Part shown: piece after piece, positions 7,890 to 17,638 of the stretch | How the letters are laid out: every line of letters starts with the position of its first letter | Position numbering within the stretch: the first letter of the stretch is position 1 | DNA from: an uncultured Kangiella sp. | Lineage (GTDB): Bacteria; Pseudomonadota; Gammaproteobacteria; Enterobacterales; Kangiellaceae | Length of the DNA stretch: 64,000 nt | Reading direction: 5' to 3' | Assembly: GCA_947498625.1 (NCBI GenBank) | Contig: CANMKR010000001.1 | Coordinates: forward strand, 364,090 to 428,089 | The notes under the pieces: generated by a model | Database searches by the model: none | What the model was told of the DNA's origin: nothing | Seen by the model: only the letters and a program-made list of their open reading frames with translations | Made by a program: the position numbers and the translations under genes

Positions 7890-10800
7890 ATGCCAAAACG
7901 TACTGACATAAAAAGTATTTTGATTTTAGGTGCTGGCCCAATCATTATTGGCCAAGCCTGTGAGTTCGACTATTCAGGCGCACAAGCTTGTAAAGCGCTT
8001 CGGGAAGAAGGTTATCGAGTTATTTTAGTTAACTCAAATCCGGCAACCATTATGACTGATCCTAACATGGCCGATGCGACTTATATCGAGCCAATTCATT
8101 GGGAAGTCGTTGCTAAAATTATCGAGAAAGAAAAACCGGATGCAATCTTGCCAACTATGGGTGGTCAGACGGCATTAAACTGTGCTTTAGATTTAGCATC
8201 GCGTGGCGTGCTAGAAATTTACGGCGTAGAAATGATTGGTGCAACCCGCGAAGCAATTGATAAAGCTGAAGACCGCGAGTTGTTCGCTAAAGCCATGTCT
8301 AAAATTGGTTTAGACCAACCAAAGCAAGATGTTGCTCATAGTTTAGAAGAAGCATGGAAAGTGCAAAAAGAAGTCGGCTTCCCTTGTATTATTCGCCCAT
8401 CCTTTACCATGGGTGGTACTGGCGGTGGTATTGCATATAACAAAGAAGAGTTTGAAGAAATTTGTGCACGTGGTTTAGATTTGTCACCAACTAACGAATT
8501 ATTGATTGATGAATCTTTAATTGGTTGGAAAGAGTATGAGATGGAAGTGGTTCGTGATAAGAACGACAACTGCATTATCATCTGTTCGATTGAAAATTTT
8601 GACCCTATGGGTGTGCATACTGGCGACTCAATTACCGTTGCGCCAGCTCAGACGTTAACTGACAAAGAATATCAAATCATGCGTGACGCCTCTTTGGCCG
8701 TCTTGCGTGAAATCGGCGTTGAAACTGGTGGTTCAAACGTGCAGTTTGCGGTTAATCCGGCCAATGGCCGTATGACCATCATTGAAATGAACCCTCGTGT
8801 TTCTCGTTCATCTGCCTTAGCATCAAAGGCGACTGGTTTCCCAATTGCCAAAGTAGCGGCGAAGTTAGCTGTTGGTTATACCTTGGATGAATTGCAAAAT
8901 GACATCACTGGTGGCGCAACACCAGCATCATTTGAGCCAACTATTGATTATGTGGTTACAAAAATCCCTCGCTTTAACTTCGAAAAATTCCCAAATTCAG
9001 ATGCAACCTTAACAACCCAGATGAAATCTGTTGGTGAGGTAATGGCCATTGGACGTAACTTCCAAGAGTCTTTGCAAAAAGCACTGCGCGGTTTAGAAGT
9101 TGGCTCTGCGGGTTTCGAGCCGAAGTTAGAAGCTGATGATGAACATTTAACAGATACCTTGCGTCAACGTTTAAGAATTCCTGGAGCAGACAGAATTTGG
9201 TACGTAGCGGATGCGTTCCGTAATGGCTGGACTTTAGAAGAAGTTTTTGAATATACCAATATCGATCGTTGGTTCTTGGTGCAAATTGAAGAATTGATTA
9301 GTATTGAAAAGGCATTAACTGAAATGTCTTTATCTGAACTTAATGAAAAAATTCTTCGTACACTAAAGCGCAAAGGATTCTCAGATAAGCGCATAGCCGA
9401 TATTTTCGCCGCCAGCGAAAAAGAAATACGCAACCTGCGTAAAAAACTAAGTGTTGTACCTGTTTATAAGCGAGTGGATACTTGCGCAGCAGAATTTTCT
9501 ACTTCTACAGCTTATATGTATTCAAGCTATGACGAAGAGTGTGAAGCGCAACCATCGGATAAAGACAAAATTATGATCTTAGGTGGTGGGCCGAACCGAA
9601 TCGGCCAAGGCATCGAGTTTGATTATTGTTGTGTGCATGCAGCGTTTGCTATGCGTGAAGATGGTTATGAAACCATTATGGTTAACTGTAATCCTGAAAC
9701 CGTTTCTACAGATTATGACACTTCTGATCGTCTATACTTTGAGCCTGTCACTTTAGAAGACGTTTTGGCGATTGTCGATGTTGAAAAACCAAAAGGTGTG
9801 ATTGTTCATTATGGTGGGCAAACGCCATTAAAATTGGCGCGCGATCTAGAAGCGGCAGGTGTTCCAATTATCGGAACTTCGCCTGATGCAATTGACCGTG
9901 CAGAAGATCGTGAAAGATTCCAACGCGCTATTGAGCGTTTGAACTTGTTGCAACCGCCGAATAGAACCGCGCGTAATATTGAAGAAGGCGTTCGCCTTGC
10001 TGAAGAAATCGGTTATCCGTTAGTGGTTCGTCCTTCTTATGTATTGGGTGGTCGAGCGATGGAAATCGTTTATAACGAAGATGAGCTACGTCGTTATATG
10101 AATGAAGCGGTTAGCGTATCTAATGAATCGCCCGTATTATTAGATCGTTTCTTAGATGATGCGATTGAAGTTGATGTTGACGCAATTTTTGATGGTGAAG
10201 AAATCTTAATTGGCGGCATCATGGAGCATATCGAACAAGCAGGTGTTCACTCTGGTGATTCGGCATGTTCAATTCCGCCATTTAGCCTTGGTAAAGAAGT
10301 GCAAGATGAAATGCGCCGCCAGATGTTAGTGATGGCAAAAGAATTGCAAGTACGTGGTTTAATGAATGCTCAGTTTGCTATTAAAGGCGATAAGATTTAT
10401 ATCTTAGAAGTTAACCCTCGTGCCTCAAGAACAGTGCCATTTGTATCAAAAGCCACTAGCACGCCTTTAGCCAAAGTAGCGGCAAGCGTTATGGCGGGCA
10501 AGAGCTTAGCAGAAACTGGTTTTACTAAAGAAATTATTCCAAATTATTATTCAGTAAAAGAGCCAGTCTTCCCGTTCAATAAATTCCCAGGCTCTGATCC
10601 AATATTGACTCCAGAAATGAAGTCAACGGGTGAAGCGATGGGCGTTGGTACAACTTTTGGAGAAGCATTCCATAAAGCTAAATTAGGCGGCGGAGAAGCT
10701 GTGCCTATGTCTGGCCGTGTTGTGATTTCAGTTCGAGAAGCTGATCGTCCAAATTTGCCAGCAGTCGCTAAAGCATTAGTCGAGCAAGGCTTTGAATTAT

Positions 10801-11114
10801 TGGCTACTGGCGGAACTGCTCGTACTATTCGCGAAGCAGGAGTTCCTTGTCAGCGCGTTAACAAAATGTTTGAAGGGCGTCCTCATATCGTCGATACCAT
10901 CAAAAATGGCGAGGTCGATTACATTATTAATACTACAGAAGGTAAGCAAGCTATTGCAGATTCTTACTTAATTCGTCGAAGTGCTCTACAGCATAAAGTA
11001 CCTTATACAACAACACTTGCTGGCGCTGTTGCTTCATGTGCGGCGATGAAGGATCATTCTCGTAGTGACATTAATTCAGTGCAAGAATTGCATGCTCGAG
11101 TAGAAAAAGTATGA
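7890..11114 (+). CDS. carB: Carbamoyl-phosphate synthase large subunit
   Basis: CarB makes carbamoyl phosphate from bicarbonate, ammonia and two ATP. The 1074-residue length is normal. Two homologous ATP-grasp halves are seen: the first starts at [20 protein letters not shown] and has [11 protein letters not shown] and the glycine loop [11 protein letters not shown]; the second starts at [19 protein letters not shown] with [11 protein letters not shown] and [12 protein letters not shown]. The C-terminal MGS-like allosteric domain ([18 protein letters not shown]) binds effectors such as UMP. The gene overlaps greA by 4 bases (ATGA), so carA, carB and greA form one operon. Confidence 0.98.
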   Translation: MPKRTDIKSILILGAGPIIIGQACEFDYSGAQACKALREEGYRVILVNSNPATIMTDPNMADATYIEPIHWEVVAKIIEKEKPDAILPTMGGQTALNCALDLASRGVLEIYGVEMIGATREAIDKAEDRELFAKAMSKIGLDQPKQDVAHSLEEAWKVQKEVGFPCIIRPSFTMGGTGGGIAYNKEEFEEICARGLDLSPTNELLIDESLIGWKEYEMEVVRDKNDNCIIICSIENFDPMGVHTGDSITVAPAQTLTDKEYQIMRDASLAVLREIGVETGGSNVQFAVNPANGRMTIIEMNPRVSRSSALASKATGFPIAKVAAKLAVGYTLDELQNDITGGATPASFEPTIDYVVTKIPRFNFEKFPNSDATLTTQMKSVGEVMAIGRNFQESLQKALRGLEVGSAGFEPKLEADDEHLTDTLRQRLRIPGADRIWYVADAFRNGWTLEEVFEYTNIDRWFLVQIEELISIEKALTEMSLSELNEKILRTLKRKGFSDKRIADIFAASEKEIRNLRKKLSVVPVYKRVDTCAAEFSTSTAYMYSSYDEECEAQPSDKDKIMILGGGPNRIGQGIEFDYCCVHAAFAMREDGYETIMVNCNPETVSTDYDTSDRLYFEPVTLEDVLAIVDVEKPKGVIVHYGGQTPLKLARDLEAAGVPIIGTSPDAIDRAEDRERFQRAIERLNLLQPPNRTARNIEEGVRLAEEIGYPLVVRPSYVLGGRAMEIVYNEDELRRYMNEAVSVSNESPVLLDRFLDDAIEVDVDAIFDGEEILIGGIMEHIEQAGVHSGDSACSIPPFSLGKEVQDEMRRQMLVMAKELQVRGLMNAQFAIKGDKIYILEVNPRASRTVPFVSKATSTPLAKVAASVMAGKSLAETGFTKEIIPNYYSVKEPVFPFNKFPGSDPILTPEMKSTGEAMGVGTTFGEAFHKAKLGGGEAVPMSGRVVISVREADRPNLPAVAKALVEQGFELLATGGTARTIREAGVPCQRVNKMFEGRPHIVDTIKNGEVDYIINTTEGKQAIADSYLIRRSALQHKVPYTTTLAGAVASCAAMKDHSRSDINSVQELHARVEKV

Positions 11115-11593
11115 ACAGAGTACCCATGACGGCAAAAGGCGCTGAAGCGCTGCAAGCCGAATTAGAAGAATTGAAAAAAGTGGTTCGCCCAAGAATTGTT
11201 GCTGCAATAGCAGAAGCTAGAGAACATGGTGATTTAAAAGAAAATGCCGAGTATCACGCTGCGCGCGAACAGCAGGGTTTTGCTGAAGGACGAATTCAAG
11301 ATATTGAAGGAAAACTTGGCAATGCTCAAATAATTGATATCAGTAAAATCACCAATAATGGGAAAGTTATTTTTGGTGCAACAGTGGTTTTGATTAATAT
11401 GGACGACAGTAATGCCGATGAAATTCAGTATCAAATCGTAGGTGATGATGAGGCAGATTTAAAAGCAGGAAAAATTTCTGTTAATTCACCTATTGCCCGT
11501 GGTTTGATTGGCAAAGAAGAAGGCGATATTGCTAACATTCAAACCCCAGGCGGTGCGGTTGAGTACGAAATTGCAGAAGTGCTTTATATATAA
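11111..11593 (+). CDS. greA: Transcription elongation factor GreA
   Basis: GreA rescues backtracked RNA polymerase by stimulating transcript cleavage through the secondary channel. The 160-residue product has the N-terminal coiled coil with the acidic tip region ([17 protein letters not shown]) and the C-terminal FKBP-like domain ending in [14 protein letters not shown]. The start ATG overlaps the carB stop, which implies translational coupling, and a terminator follows. In a Pseudomonas-like order yhbY would come next; here a block of about 14 kb intervenes. Confidence 0.97.
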   Translation: MNRVPMTAKGAEALQAELEELKKVVRPRIVAAIAEAREHGDLKENAEYHAAREQQGFAEGRIQDIEGKLGNAQIIDISKITNNGKVIFGATVVLINMDDSNADEIQYQIVGDDEADLKAGKISVNSPIARGLIGKEEGDIANIQTPGGAVEYEIAEVLYI

Positions 11594-11603
11594 ATTGGAA
11601 AAT

Positions 11604-11631
11604 AAAAAAGGCCTCATTTGAGGCCTTTTTT
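11604..11631 (+). terminator. Bidirectional-looking terminator after greA
   Basis: GGCCTC/GAGGCC with an ATTT loop, flanked by A6 on the left and a T-run on the right. It ends the carAB-greA operon and, by symmetry, can also serve the convergent lipoprotein gene that ends at 11643. Confidence 0.92.
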
Positions 11632-11642
11632 GTGGCTAGGTT

Positions 11643-12986
11643 TTATTGAGTAACAAAGTCGTCGGCTAATACAACATTCAATGGTGCGCCGCCGCCAGCA
11701 TTATCTCTGGCAATGATGGTGTAAACACCGCCTGCATTGAGAGTAATCGCTGCGGGACCGATTGCTGGTGTTTTACTGCCTGCTGGAGTAACAATGACAT
11801 CGTAGTCACCAGCAGCAAGCGATAAAATTCCTGTGTCTTGCTTGAAGTCGACACCTCTGAAATTCGCTTCAAGCGATGTAATATCAGTGGCTGGTGCTAC
11901 TAAATATAAGTCAACCAAACCCGCAGCTGGAGAAGCGTGAACAATTCTAAGTTGTGCTTCTGTGGCAATAGGTCTAACTTGATCAGAAATGACTAATGGT
12001 TCTATGTTGGCTAAATTATTGACTGCCAGTACCGAATAATTAGTTGCTGCTTCTAAGGTTAAGTCTGCATCAATAACTATAGGAGTTGTAGTACCGGTAG
12101 GAACTACTTTAACATTATAAGAATCAGCAGGAACTGTTAAAAAACCTGAGAAGTTAGGGAAAGCGACATTAGCTAATAACGGAGTGGCGAAACCATCGTT
12201 AACAACAATGTCTACTGCAGGAGCATCAGGCGATAAATGAAATACACGAAGATCAGTTGAATTCAATGCATCTAATAAACTGAGATTACCATCTGGTGTT
12301 GTGGCAATTAAATTGACTGGATTATCGCCAGGACCGGTATTGGTAACGGCAAGTACGTTTAATAAAAATCCATCTGGCAAGGTGACAGTTCCACTATCAT
12401 AAACCACTGTTTTACTTCCTGTAGGGGTAATACGGATTTGATAATCGCCAGCATCAATATCTGTTGGAGAGAGGCTATCTTTGAAGGCGAGCGTGGTAGT
12501 TGGAGATGCAGCATTAATATCTGCTCCGGGTGCAGTTAAATAAACGTCTACAGTTGGCGCATTTGATGCTGCGTGTAATACTTGTAGTGTTAATTGACCA
12601 GCTGGGGGAGCAGCGTTGGCTTGAGACAAAATGAGTGGTTCGATCGATGCTGTTTCGTTCAATGCAACGACAGTGTATAGCTGATCTTGAGCCAAATCTA
12701 AATCTACAGGTCCAATGACTGTAACATCGCCACTAGGGGTAATGCCATCTACTTGAACGGAATATGTTGCTACATCAAGTTCGATTCGGGATGAAGCGCT
12801 GGCGAAATCTAAATCGGCTATGGCATTTGCGCCATCAACTAAAATATTGACTACTGGAGCATCTTGCGAAGCATGAACTACTTGGATGTTCGTTTTGGGG
12901 ACTGGAAGAACTAAATCGTTATCATCACTACAAGCAGTGACAAGCGCTAAACTTGAAAAGGCTAGCAGAAGTTTTGTGAAAGACAT
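11643..12986 (-). CDS. DUF4397 repeat lipoprotein
   Basis: This 447-residue predicted lipoprotein has the N-terminus MSFTKLLLAFSSLALVTAC, with the lipobox cysteine at residue 19, and the acidic DDND after it. The rest consists of about four DUF4397 repeats, each beginning with a VHAS-type motif (VVHASQDAPVVNILVDG, VLHAASNAPTVDVYL, VFHLSPDAPAVDIVVNDG, IVHASPAAGLVDLYL). These predicted beta-rich domains have no assigned function. I chose the ATG at 12986 because AGGAGGT lies 5 bases upstream; an earlier TTG in frame overlaps that site. The gene is divergent from the DUF523 gene. It is probably a surface or periplasmic protein. Confidence 0.85.
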   Translation of the reverse strand: MSFTKLLLAFSSLALVTACSDDNDLVLPVPKTNIQVVHASQDAPVVNILVDGANAIADLDFASASSRIELDVATYSVQVDGITPSGDVTVIGPVDLDLAQDQLYTVVALNETASIEPLILSQANAAPPAGQLTLQVLHAASNAPTVDVYLTAPGADINAASPTTTLAFKDSLSPTDIDAGDYQIRITPTGSKTVVYDSGTVTLPDGFLLNVLAVTNTGPGDNPVNLIATTPDGNLSLLDALNSTDLRVFHLSPDAPAVDIVVNDGFATPLLANVAFPNFSGFLTVPADSYNVKVVPTGTTTPIVIDADLTLEAATNYSVLAVNNLANIEPLVISDQVRPIATEAQLRIVHASPAAGLVDLYLVAPATDITSLEANFRGVDFKQDTGILSLAAGDYDVIVTPAGSKTPAIGPAAITLNAGGVYTIIARDNAGGGAPLNVVLADDFVTQ

Positions 12987-13092
12987 AAATGACCTCCTTA
13001 TTAATTTGAGCAATCAATTTCTCAGCTAGTGCGTGAAGAGTGAGTTGAAAGAATGTGAATTTTTCACGAAAGCTTCACAAGAAAGTCTCAGA

Positions 13093-14049
13093 ATGAACAA
13101 TATGAAAAAAATTAAAATTGGAATAAGTTCTTGCCTTGTAGGTAACAAGGTTAGATACGATGGCGGCCATAAACGCTCAAAATATTGCCTAGATGTGATG
13201 AATGATTGGTTTGAATATCAGCCCATCTGTCCGGAAATGGGAATTGGTATGCCAACACCCAGACCTCCAATCCATTTAGTAGAAGCAACTAATGAAATTA
13301 GAGTTAAGCAAATTGATGACCATAGTATTGATTACACCGATGATTTAAAAAGCTTTGCGAAAAAAACATTGTCCAACATAAGACATATTGGTGGTTATAT
13401 TGTGATAAGAAATTCACCTAGCTGCGGTATGGAGCGAGTCAAGGTTTATCATGAGAATGGCAATCCTTCTAATATCAAAGGAAAGGGGATCTTTATTGCG
13501 GAGTTAATGAGACTAAGACCAGAATTACCCGTTGAGGAAGAGGGTAGGTTGCAAGATCCAAGGTTAAGAGAGAACTTCATTACTAGAGTGTTTGCTTATC
13601 AAGAATGGCAAGAGATGGTCTTAAAGGAAATGGATATTAACACGTTGATTAAATTCCATAGCCGTTATAAATATTTAATTATGGCCCATAGCTATAAGGC
13701 TTATCGTGAATTAGGACGGCTTGTAGCGAATGATGGCTCTAAAAGTTTTGCCAAGATAGTTAGTGAGTATGAGACTTTATTTATGCGAGCCTTAAAAAAG
13801 ATAGCCCCTATGAAGTCGCATGTGAATACCCTTTATCATATTTTTGGTTATTTGAAGAGAGACTTAACTTCAATGGCGAAAAAAGAAGTGATTGAAGTTA
13901 TTGAACAATATCGAAAAGGGATTGTTACTTTAATTGTTCCTATTACCCTTTTAAATCATTACATTAAGCAATTTGGTAATGAATATATTAACAATCAAGC
14001 TTATTTAAATCCTCATCCCATAGAGTTGGGCCTAAGAAATTACATATGA
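13093..14049 (+). CDS. DUF523 and DUF1722 (YbgA-like) protein
   Basis: The N-terminal DUF523 domain (IGISSCLVGNKVRYDGGHK, ICPEMGIGMPTPRPPI, NSPSCGMERVKVY) contains conserved cysteines. The C-terminal DUF1722/YbgA domain includes HSRYKYLIMAHS and ends near LRNYI. The biochemical function is unknown. The stop overlaps the photolyase start by 4 bases, and ybgA also lies directly upstream of phr in E. coli, so a role in light or UV response is a fair inference. I place the start at ATG 13093, though ATG 13102 is also possible; a GTG at 13033 would add a poorly conserved leader. Confidence 0.88.
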   Translation: MNNMKKIKIGISSCLVGNKVRYDGGHKRSKYCLDVMNDWFEYQPICPEMGIGMPTPRPPIHLVEATNEIRVKQIDDHSIDYTDDLKSFAKKTLSNIRHIGGYIVIRNSPSCGMERVKVYHENGNPSNIKGKGIFIAELMRLRPELPVEEEGRLQDPRLRENFITRVFAYQEWQEMVLKEMDINTLIKFHSRYKYLIMAHSYKAYRELGRLVANDGSKSFAKIVSEYETLFMRALKKIAPMKSHVNTLYHIFGYLKRDLTSMAKKEVIEVIEQYRKGIVTLIVPITLLNHYIKQFGNEYINNQAYLNPHPIELGLRNYI

Positions 14050-15446
14050 CCAAAGCTAACTTACAACTCGTTTGGTTTAGACAAGACTTACGAGTTGCTG
14101 ATAATCATGCGCTACATTTTGCTTCACAACAAGGACCTGTGGTCGGGGTTTATCTAGAGGCTAAGGAGCAGCATAGAAAACATAATGAATCACCTGCAAA
14201 AGTTGGATTGAGAAAAGCAATATTAAAAGAACTTAGAATAGAACTCAACAAACTATCGATTCCCCTTTTGTATAGAGAAATAGAGAATTTTCCCGACTCG
14301 TTAGAAGCTATTCAAACAGTCATGGAACAATATCAAAGTAACGACTTATGGTTTAACTATGAGTATTTGTTGAATGAAATAAACCGGGATAAGACTCTAG
14401 TCGCAGAATTGAAGAAATCTGGCAAGCGTGTTCATCAATATCACTCAGATCTAATCTTAGAGCCAAACCAATTGGCGAGTTTAAAAGGTGAACCTTATAA
14501 AGTTTTCACACCTTATAAGAAGGCTTGGTTAAAGCAGTTCCAAGATTTCCCACCAGGAAAATTACCAAAGCTCAAAAAACAAACGTTGAATCTCAATAAG
14601 TATCCACAGGGAAATATTGAGATTAAGGAAAAGTACCGCCAGGATTTATGGCCTTGCGATTATTTATCACAAAATAAAAGAGTAAAAAGATTCTTAAAGA
14701 AACAGGCGCAATATCCAGAAGCGAGAGACATTCCCTCAATTAACGGTACCAGTGGTTTATCACCTTACTTATCGCTTGGAAGCTTGTCAGCGCAAGGATT
14801 AGTCAATGCGTTACTTGAGCATATGGACAGAGAAGGATTAAGAGATTGGCAATCCAATGTATGGTTGTCCGAATTGATTTGGCGTGATTTCTATCGTCAA
14901 ATTATGATTGATAATGTAGAGAGGCTTTGCAAGCATGGAGCATTTAAAAAACGCTCTGAACCTTGGCTAGAAAATGAAGAAGGGATCAAGCGCTTTCAAG
15001 CTTGGCAACAGGCTAAAACAGGCTTCCCAATCGTAGACGCTGCAATGAGGCAGCTCATGCAAACTGGCTGGATGCACAATCGGTTAAGAATGATTACTTC
15101 GATGTTTCTTACAAAATTATGCTTAGTGGATTGGCGCTGGGGTGAAAAGCATTTTATGCAGCATTTAGTTGACGGAGATTTTGCTTCCAATAATGGGGGT
15201 TGGCAATGGTGCGCTTCAACGGGCTCGGATGCTGTTCCGTACTTTCGTATTATGAATCCAGTCACGCAATCAAAAAAATTTGATGAAGAAGGCCTTTTTA
15301 TTAAAAAATTTATGCCTGAATTGGCTCAGCTTGATAATAAAGATATTCATTTTCCTACATCGAAACAAAGACAAAACTGCGGCTATCCCGAACCCATTAT
15401 AGATTACAAAGTAGCTAGAAAGATTGCACTGGAACTTTTAGCTTAG
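14046..15446 (+). CDS. phrB: Deoxyribodipyrimidine photolyase
   Basis: The enzyme uses blue light and FADH- to split cyclobutane pyrimidine dimers in DNA. The 466-residue protein has the N-terminal antenna-cofactor domain (LVWFRQDLRVADNHAL) and the C-terminal FAD-binding domain with WLSELIWRDFYRQIM, FPIVDAAMRQLMQTGWMHNR, DGDFASNNGGWQWCASTGSD and YFRIMNPVTQ. The Trp-rich GGWQW segment and the Asn after it fit a class I CPD photolyase. It is translationally coupled to the DUF523/DUF1722 gene. A cryptochrome-like role is possible but the context favours repair. Confidence 0.96.
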   Translation: MTKANLQLVWFRQDLRVADNHALHFASQQGPVVGVYLEAKEQHRKHNESPAKVGLRKAILKELRIELNKLSIPLLYREIENFPDSLEAIQTVMEQYQSNDLWFNYEYLLNEINRDKTLVAELKKSGKRVHQYHSDLILEPNQLASLKGEPYKVFTPYKKAWLKQFQDFPPGKLPKLKKQTLNLNKYPQGNIEIKEKYRQDLWPCDYLSQNKRVKRFLKKQAQYPEARDIPSINGTSGLSPYLSLGSLSAQGLVNALLEHMDREGLRDWQSNVWLSELIWRDFYRQIMIDNVERLCKHGAFKKRSEPWLENEEGIKRFQAWQQAKTGFPIVDAAMRQLMQTGWMHNRLRMITSMFLTKLCLVDWRWGEKHFMQHLVDGDFASNNGGWQWCASTGSDAVPYFRIMNPVTQSKKFDEEGLFIKKFMPELAQLDNKDIHFPTSKQRQNCGYPEPIIDYKVARKIALELLA

Positions 15447-15482
15447 CAGGATATGTGGATTGGCGATTAAAGACTAGCGAAT

Positions 15483-16043
15483 TTAAGATGCGCTCTGATT
15501 TTTCATGGCTTTTTTGATGAGTTTTTGGAATCCAGAATCCATGGACTCTTTGCCAAACCACATCTGATAGTAATCTATAGCGCAGTCAGGATTTTCTATA
15601 GTGCCAATTAATTGGTTGTTGAGAGTTATGCTGATAGCATTATCTTTACTTTGTATGAGCTGATAGAAATCACCATCGCTAACATCTTTATATAGTTGGT
15701 TAAGTGTATTAAAAGGCTGTTGGCATTGCTCTAATTTTTGCTTGGGTAAATTTTTGCCTAGGTATTCTTCAGCTCCTTCTTTGAATTCTTGTCCAGTAAC
15801 AGTTCGCAAATATTTGAAGCGGATTAGTTTTTCAGATCTAGAAAAAACACTTGAGAAAGTTTGGCAGTTAGGGGTATATAAACCTAAATCCAAAATGTTA
15901 AAAAAAAGAGCCTTAGTAATCCGAACCTCTGAACACTTATTAAAATTCGTATCGTTGACAACAATCGAACTAGGCAGTCGGTCTTTACTGAAAGCTATTG
16001 GAGTGATGAATAACAATATAAATATAAGAAAGATGTATTTCAT
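15483..16043 (-). CDS. Chalcone isomerase-like periplasmic protein
   Basis: This 186-residue protein has a signal peptide (YIFLIFILLFITPIAFS) and the chalcone isomerase-like fold: ALFFNILDLGLYTP near the N-terminus and FYQLIQ, ITLNNQLIGTIENPD, DYYQMWFGKE near the C-terminus. Bacterial members are not thought to make flavonoids; some relatives bind fatty acids. The start overlaps the stop of the SnoaL-like gene by 4 bases, so both belong to one operon, divergent from the lipid-modification genes. A fatty-acid carrier role is inferred from the context only. Confidence 0.75.
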   Translation of the reverse strand: MKYIFLIFILLFITPIAFSKDRLPSSIVVNDTNFNKCSEVRITKALFFNILDLGLYTPNCQTFSSVFSRSEKLIRFKYLRTVTGQEFKEGAEEYLGKNLPKQKLEQCQQPFNTLNQLYKDVSDGDFYQLIQSKDNAISITLNNQLIGTIENPDCAIDYYQMWFGKESMDSGFQKLIKKAMKNQSAS

Positions 16044-16597
16044 AGAGAGTCTCGAACCTTTCTAACCATAAATCCTATAAAAGGTAGGTGTTGATAAAAA
16101 CCTTCTGCGCCATCCCAATAATCTTGATGAAGAATAACTTTGCCTTCGGCATTGAATCTCAACTGAGTCATGCCAATGGAAACAGAGTCTACTTTAGTTC
16201 CTTTTGCTGAAAATTTCATGGTCATAGACCAGCGTAAATAATAATCTTTTTCACCTTTAACAACATCCAAAATTTCGACTTCGGTCGATTCGACGTTATT
16301 TGCAGCTTCTTGCATATAATGTATCAAGGTATCAATATCGTTAATGGTTTTGAAAGTATCATTGAAATAAAACTCTTCGGCATACAAATTTTTGATGTTC
16401 TCAGCCGTTGTACCGGTTTTAAAGTCTTTGAAAACAAGTTCAAATTTTTGCTGAATGTTTTCAGTCAAATGGGTTCCAGGCATTTGCTGAGAAGCGGATA
16501 AGTAATTATTAACTCTATTATTATATTTCATACGACTTCCTGGGCTTGAACAGCCAATGAGAAAAGTGATTAGGGCGATAGCTATTATTATTTTCAC
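16040..16597 (-). CDS. SnoaL/NTF2-like lipoprotein
   Basis: This 185-residue protein has a lipoprotein signal (IIIAIALITFLIGC, Cys at 16) and an NTF2-like domain (FELVFKDFKTGTTAENIKNL, YLRWSMTMKFSAKG, QDYWDGAEGFYQHLPFIG). The pattern DxWDxxEGFYxxLPxxG recurs in the SnoaL-like proteins that sit in photo-oxidative stress and cfa clusters of other proteobacteria. The pocket could bind a modified lipid, but no activity is known. It is the first gene of the minus-strand pair and shares a roughly 70-base divergent promoter region with the desaturase. Confidence 0.78.
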   Translation of the reverse strand: MKIIIAIALITFLIGCSSPGSRMKYNNRVNNYLSASQQMPGTHLTENIQQKFELVFKDFKTGTTAENIKNLYAEEFYFNDTFKTINDIDTLIHYMQEAANNVESTEVEILDVVKGEKDYYLRWSMTMKFSAKGTKVDSVSIGMTQLRFNAEGKVILHQDYWDGAEGFYQHLPFIGFMVRKVRDSL

Positions 16598-16605
16598 GGT
16601 TTACC

Positions 16606-16619
16606 TGTATTAATCTACA
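16606..16619. promoter_or_regulatory. TGTA-N6-TACA dyad in the divergent promoter region
   Basis: TGTA TTAATC TACA is a symmetric motif between the SnoaL-like gene and the desaturase, about 20 bases upstream of a CATAAT element at 16638-16643 that has no good -35. Dyads of this sort are bound by many regulators, MerR-type light regulators (LitR/CarH) included, but the identity cannot be decided from one copy. Confidence 0.3.
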
Positions 16620-16661
16620 TAAGTAGAAACTGTTATTCATAATAGGTCTGAGGTCGTAAAT

Positions 16662-16687
16662 AAGCTGTGAATAGAGTTTCACAGCTT
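16662..16687. repeat. Perfect 10-bp inverted repeat over the desaturase start
   Basis: AAGCTGTGAA (16662-16671) and TTCACAGCTT (16678-16687) are exact reverse complements with the loop TAGAGT. A further half copy (ATTCACAG) follows at 16688-16695. The GTG start candidate at 16667 is inside the left arm and the ATG candidate at 16697 is 9 bases after the right arm. It can be a protein operator or, in the mRNA, a hairpin controlling translation. Confidence 0.6.
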
Positions 16688-17638
16688 ATTCACAGAATGC
16701 TGGTTAGTCTAGGCAAAAATTTAGCGTTAATTCCTATGAAAAGCTGGTTCGATAACAAGCTTACAACCCTTGATAAAAAAAACAATAATTTAGACCAAGT
16801 GGACTGGGCTAGAGTTATTCCTTACATACTGCTGCATTTAAGTTGTCTTTTTGTCATATCCGTCGGTTTTAGCTGGACAGCTTTGATCGTTTGTATTGCC
16901 AGTTATCTAATTAGAATGTTTGCTATAACCGCATTCTATCATCGCTATTTTTCCCATAAGAGCTTTAAGACCAATCGATTTGTGCAGTTCCTATTTGGCT
17001 TTATAGGTACCGCTGCCACCCAAAGAGGGCCTCTTTGGTGGGCCGCTCACCATAGGCACCACCACAAACATTCGGATCAAGACGATGATCGCCATTCTCC
17101 CAATAAAGGTTTCTGGAAAAGCCATATGCTGTGGTTTTTGAATAAGAAAAATTTCCCTACTAATTATGAGCGTGTTAAAGACCTCACCAAGTTTAAAGAG
17201 TTACTATGGCTTGATCGTTTTGATATTTTGCCGCCAATTATTTATGCGTTCCTAATGTTGATGCTCGGTTATCTACTTCAAGCATACTCGCCAGAAGAAG
17301 GTGTAACAGCTTGGCAAATACTGATCTGGGGTTATTTTATTTCCACTGTATTACTAGGACATGTTACTTACAGTATCAACTCTGTTGCCCATTGTTGGGG
17401 AACCAAGCGCTTTAATACCGGCGATGACAGCCGTAATAATTTTTTACTTGCCTTACTGACCTTAGGCGAAGGTTGGCATAATAATCACCATAAATTTCCT
17501 GCTTCAGCAAAACAAGGGATTTATTGGTGGGAGCTAGACTTTAGTTATTATGCGCTATGGAGTATGAAACAGCTAGGCTTGGTTTGGGATATCAAAAAAC
17601 ATGACCCGGCATTGGTAAAAAAAGAGTTATCATCATGA
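16667..17638 (+). CDS. Fatty acid (acyl-CoA/acyl-lipid) desaturase
   Basis: This is a membrane di-iron desaturase that introduces a double bond in fatty acyl chains. All three histidine boxes are present: YHRYFSH, HHRHHH and GEGWHNNHHKFP, with hydrophobic segments on both sides (VIPYILLHLSCLFVISVGF, IIYAFLMLMLGYLL, ILIWGYFISTVLL). The layout matches delta-9-type desaturases. I list the GTG at 16667 because GAGGT lies 12 bases upstream; ATG 16697 is a serious alternative without a ribosome binding site. It starts a tightly packed operon of lipid genes and overlaps the next gene by 4 bases. Confidence 0.9.
   Translation: MNRVSQLIHRMLVSLGKNLALIPMKSWFDNKLTTLDKKNNNLDQVDWARVIPYILLHLSCLFVISVGFSWTALIVCIASYLIRMFAITAFYHRYFSHKSFKTNRFVQFLFGFIGTAATQRGPLWWAAHHRHHHKHSDQDDDRHSPNKGFWKSHMLWFLNKKNFPTNYERVKDLTKFKELLWLDRFDILPPIIYAFLMLMLGYLLQAYSPEEGVTAWQILIWGYFISTVLLGHVTYSINSVAHCWGTKRFNTGDDSRNNFLLALLTLGEGWHNNHHKFPASAKQGIYWWELDFSYYALWSMKQLGLVWDIKKHDPALVKKELSS

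Noticed and set aside
15742-16065. 107-codon plus-strand open frame opposite the chalcone-isomerase-like gene
   Set aside because: The minus-strand frame has a signal peptide and family motifs; the plus-strand frame has none.
16666-16683. CRP-like site TGTGA-N8-TCACA over the desaturase start
   Set aside because: CRP needs 6 bases between the half sites; here there are 8, so the inverted repeat is probably something else.
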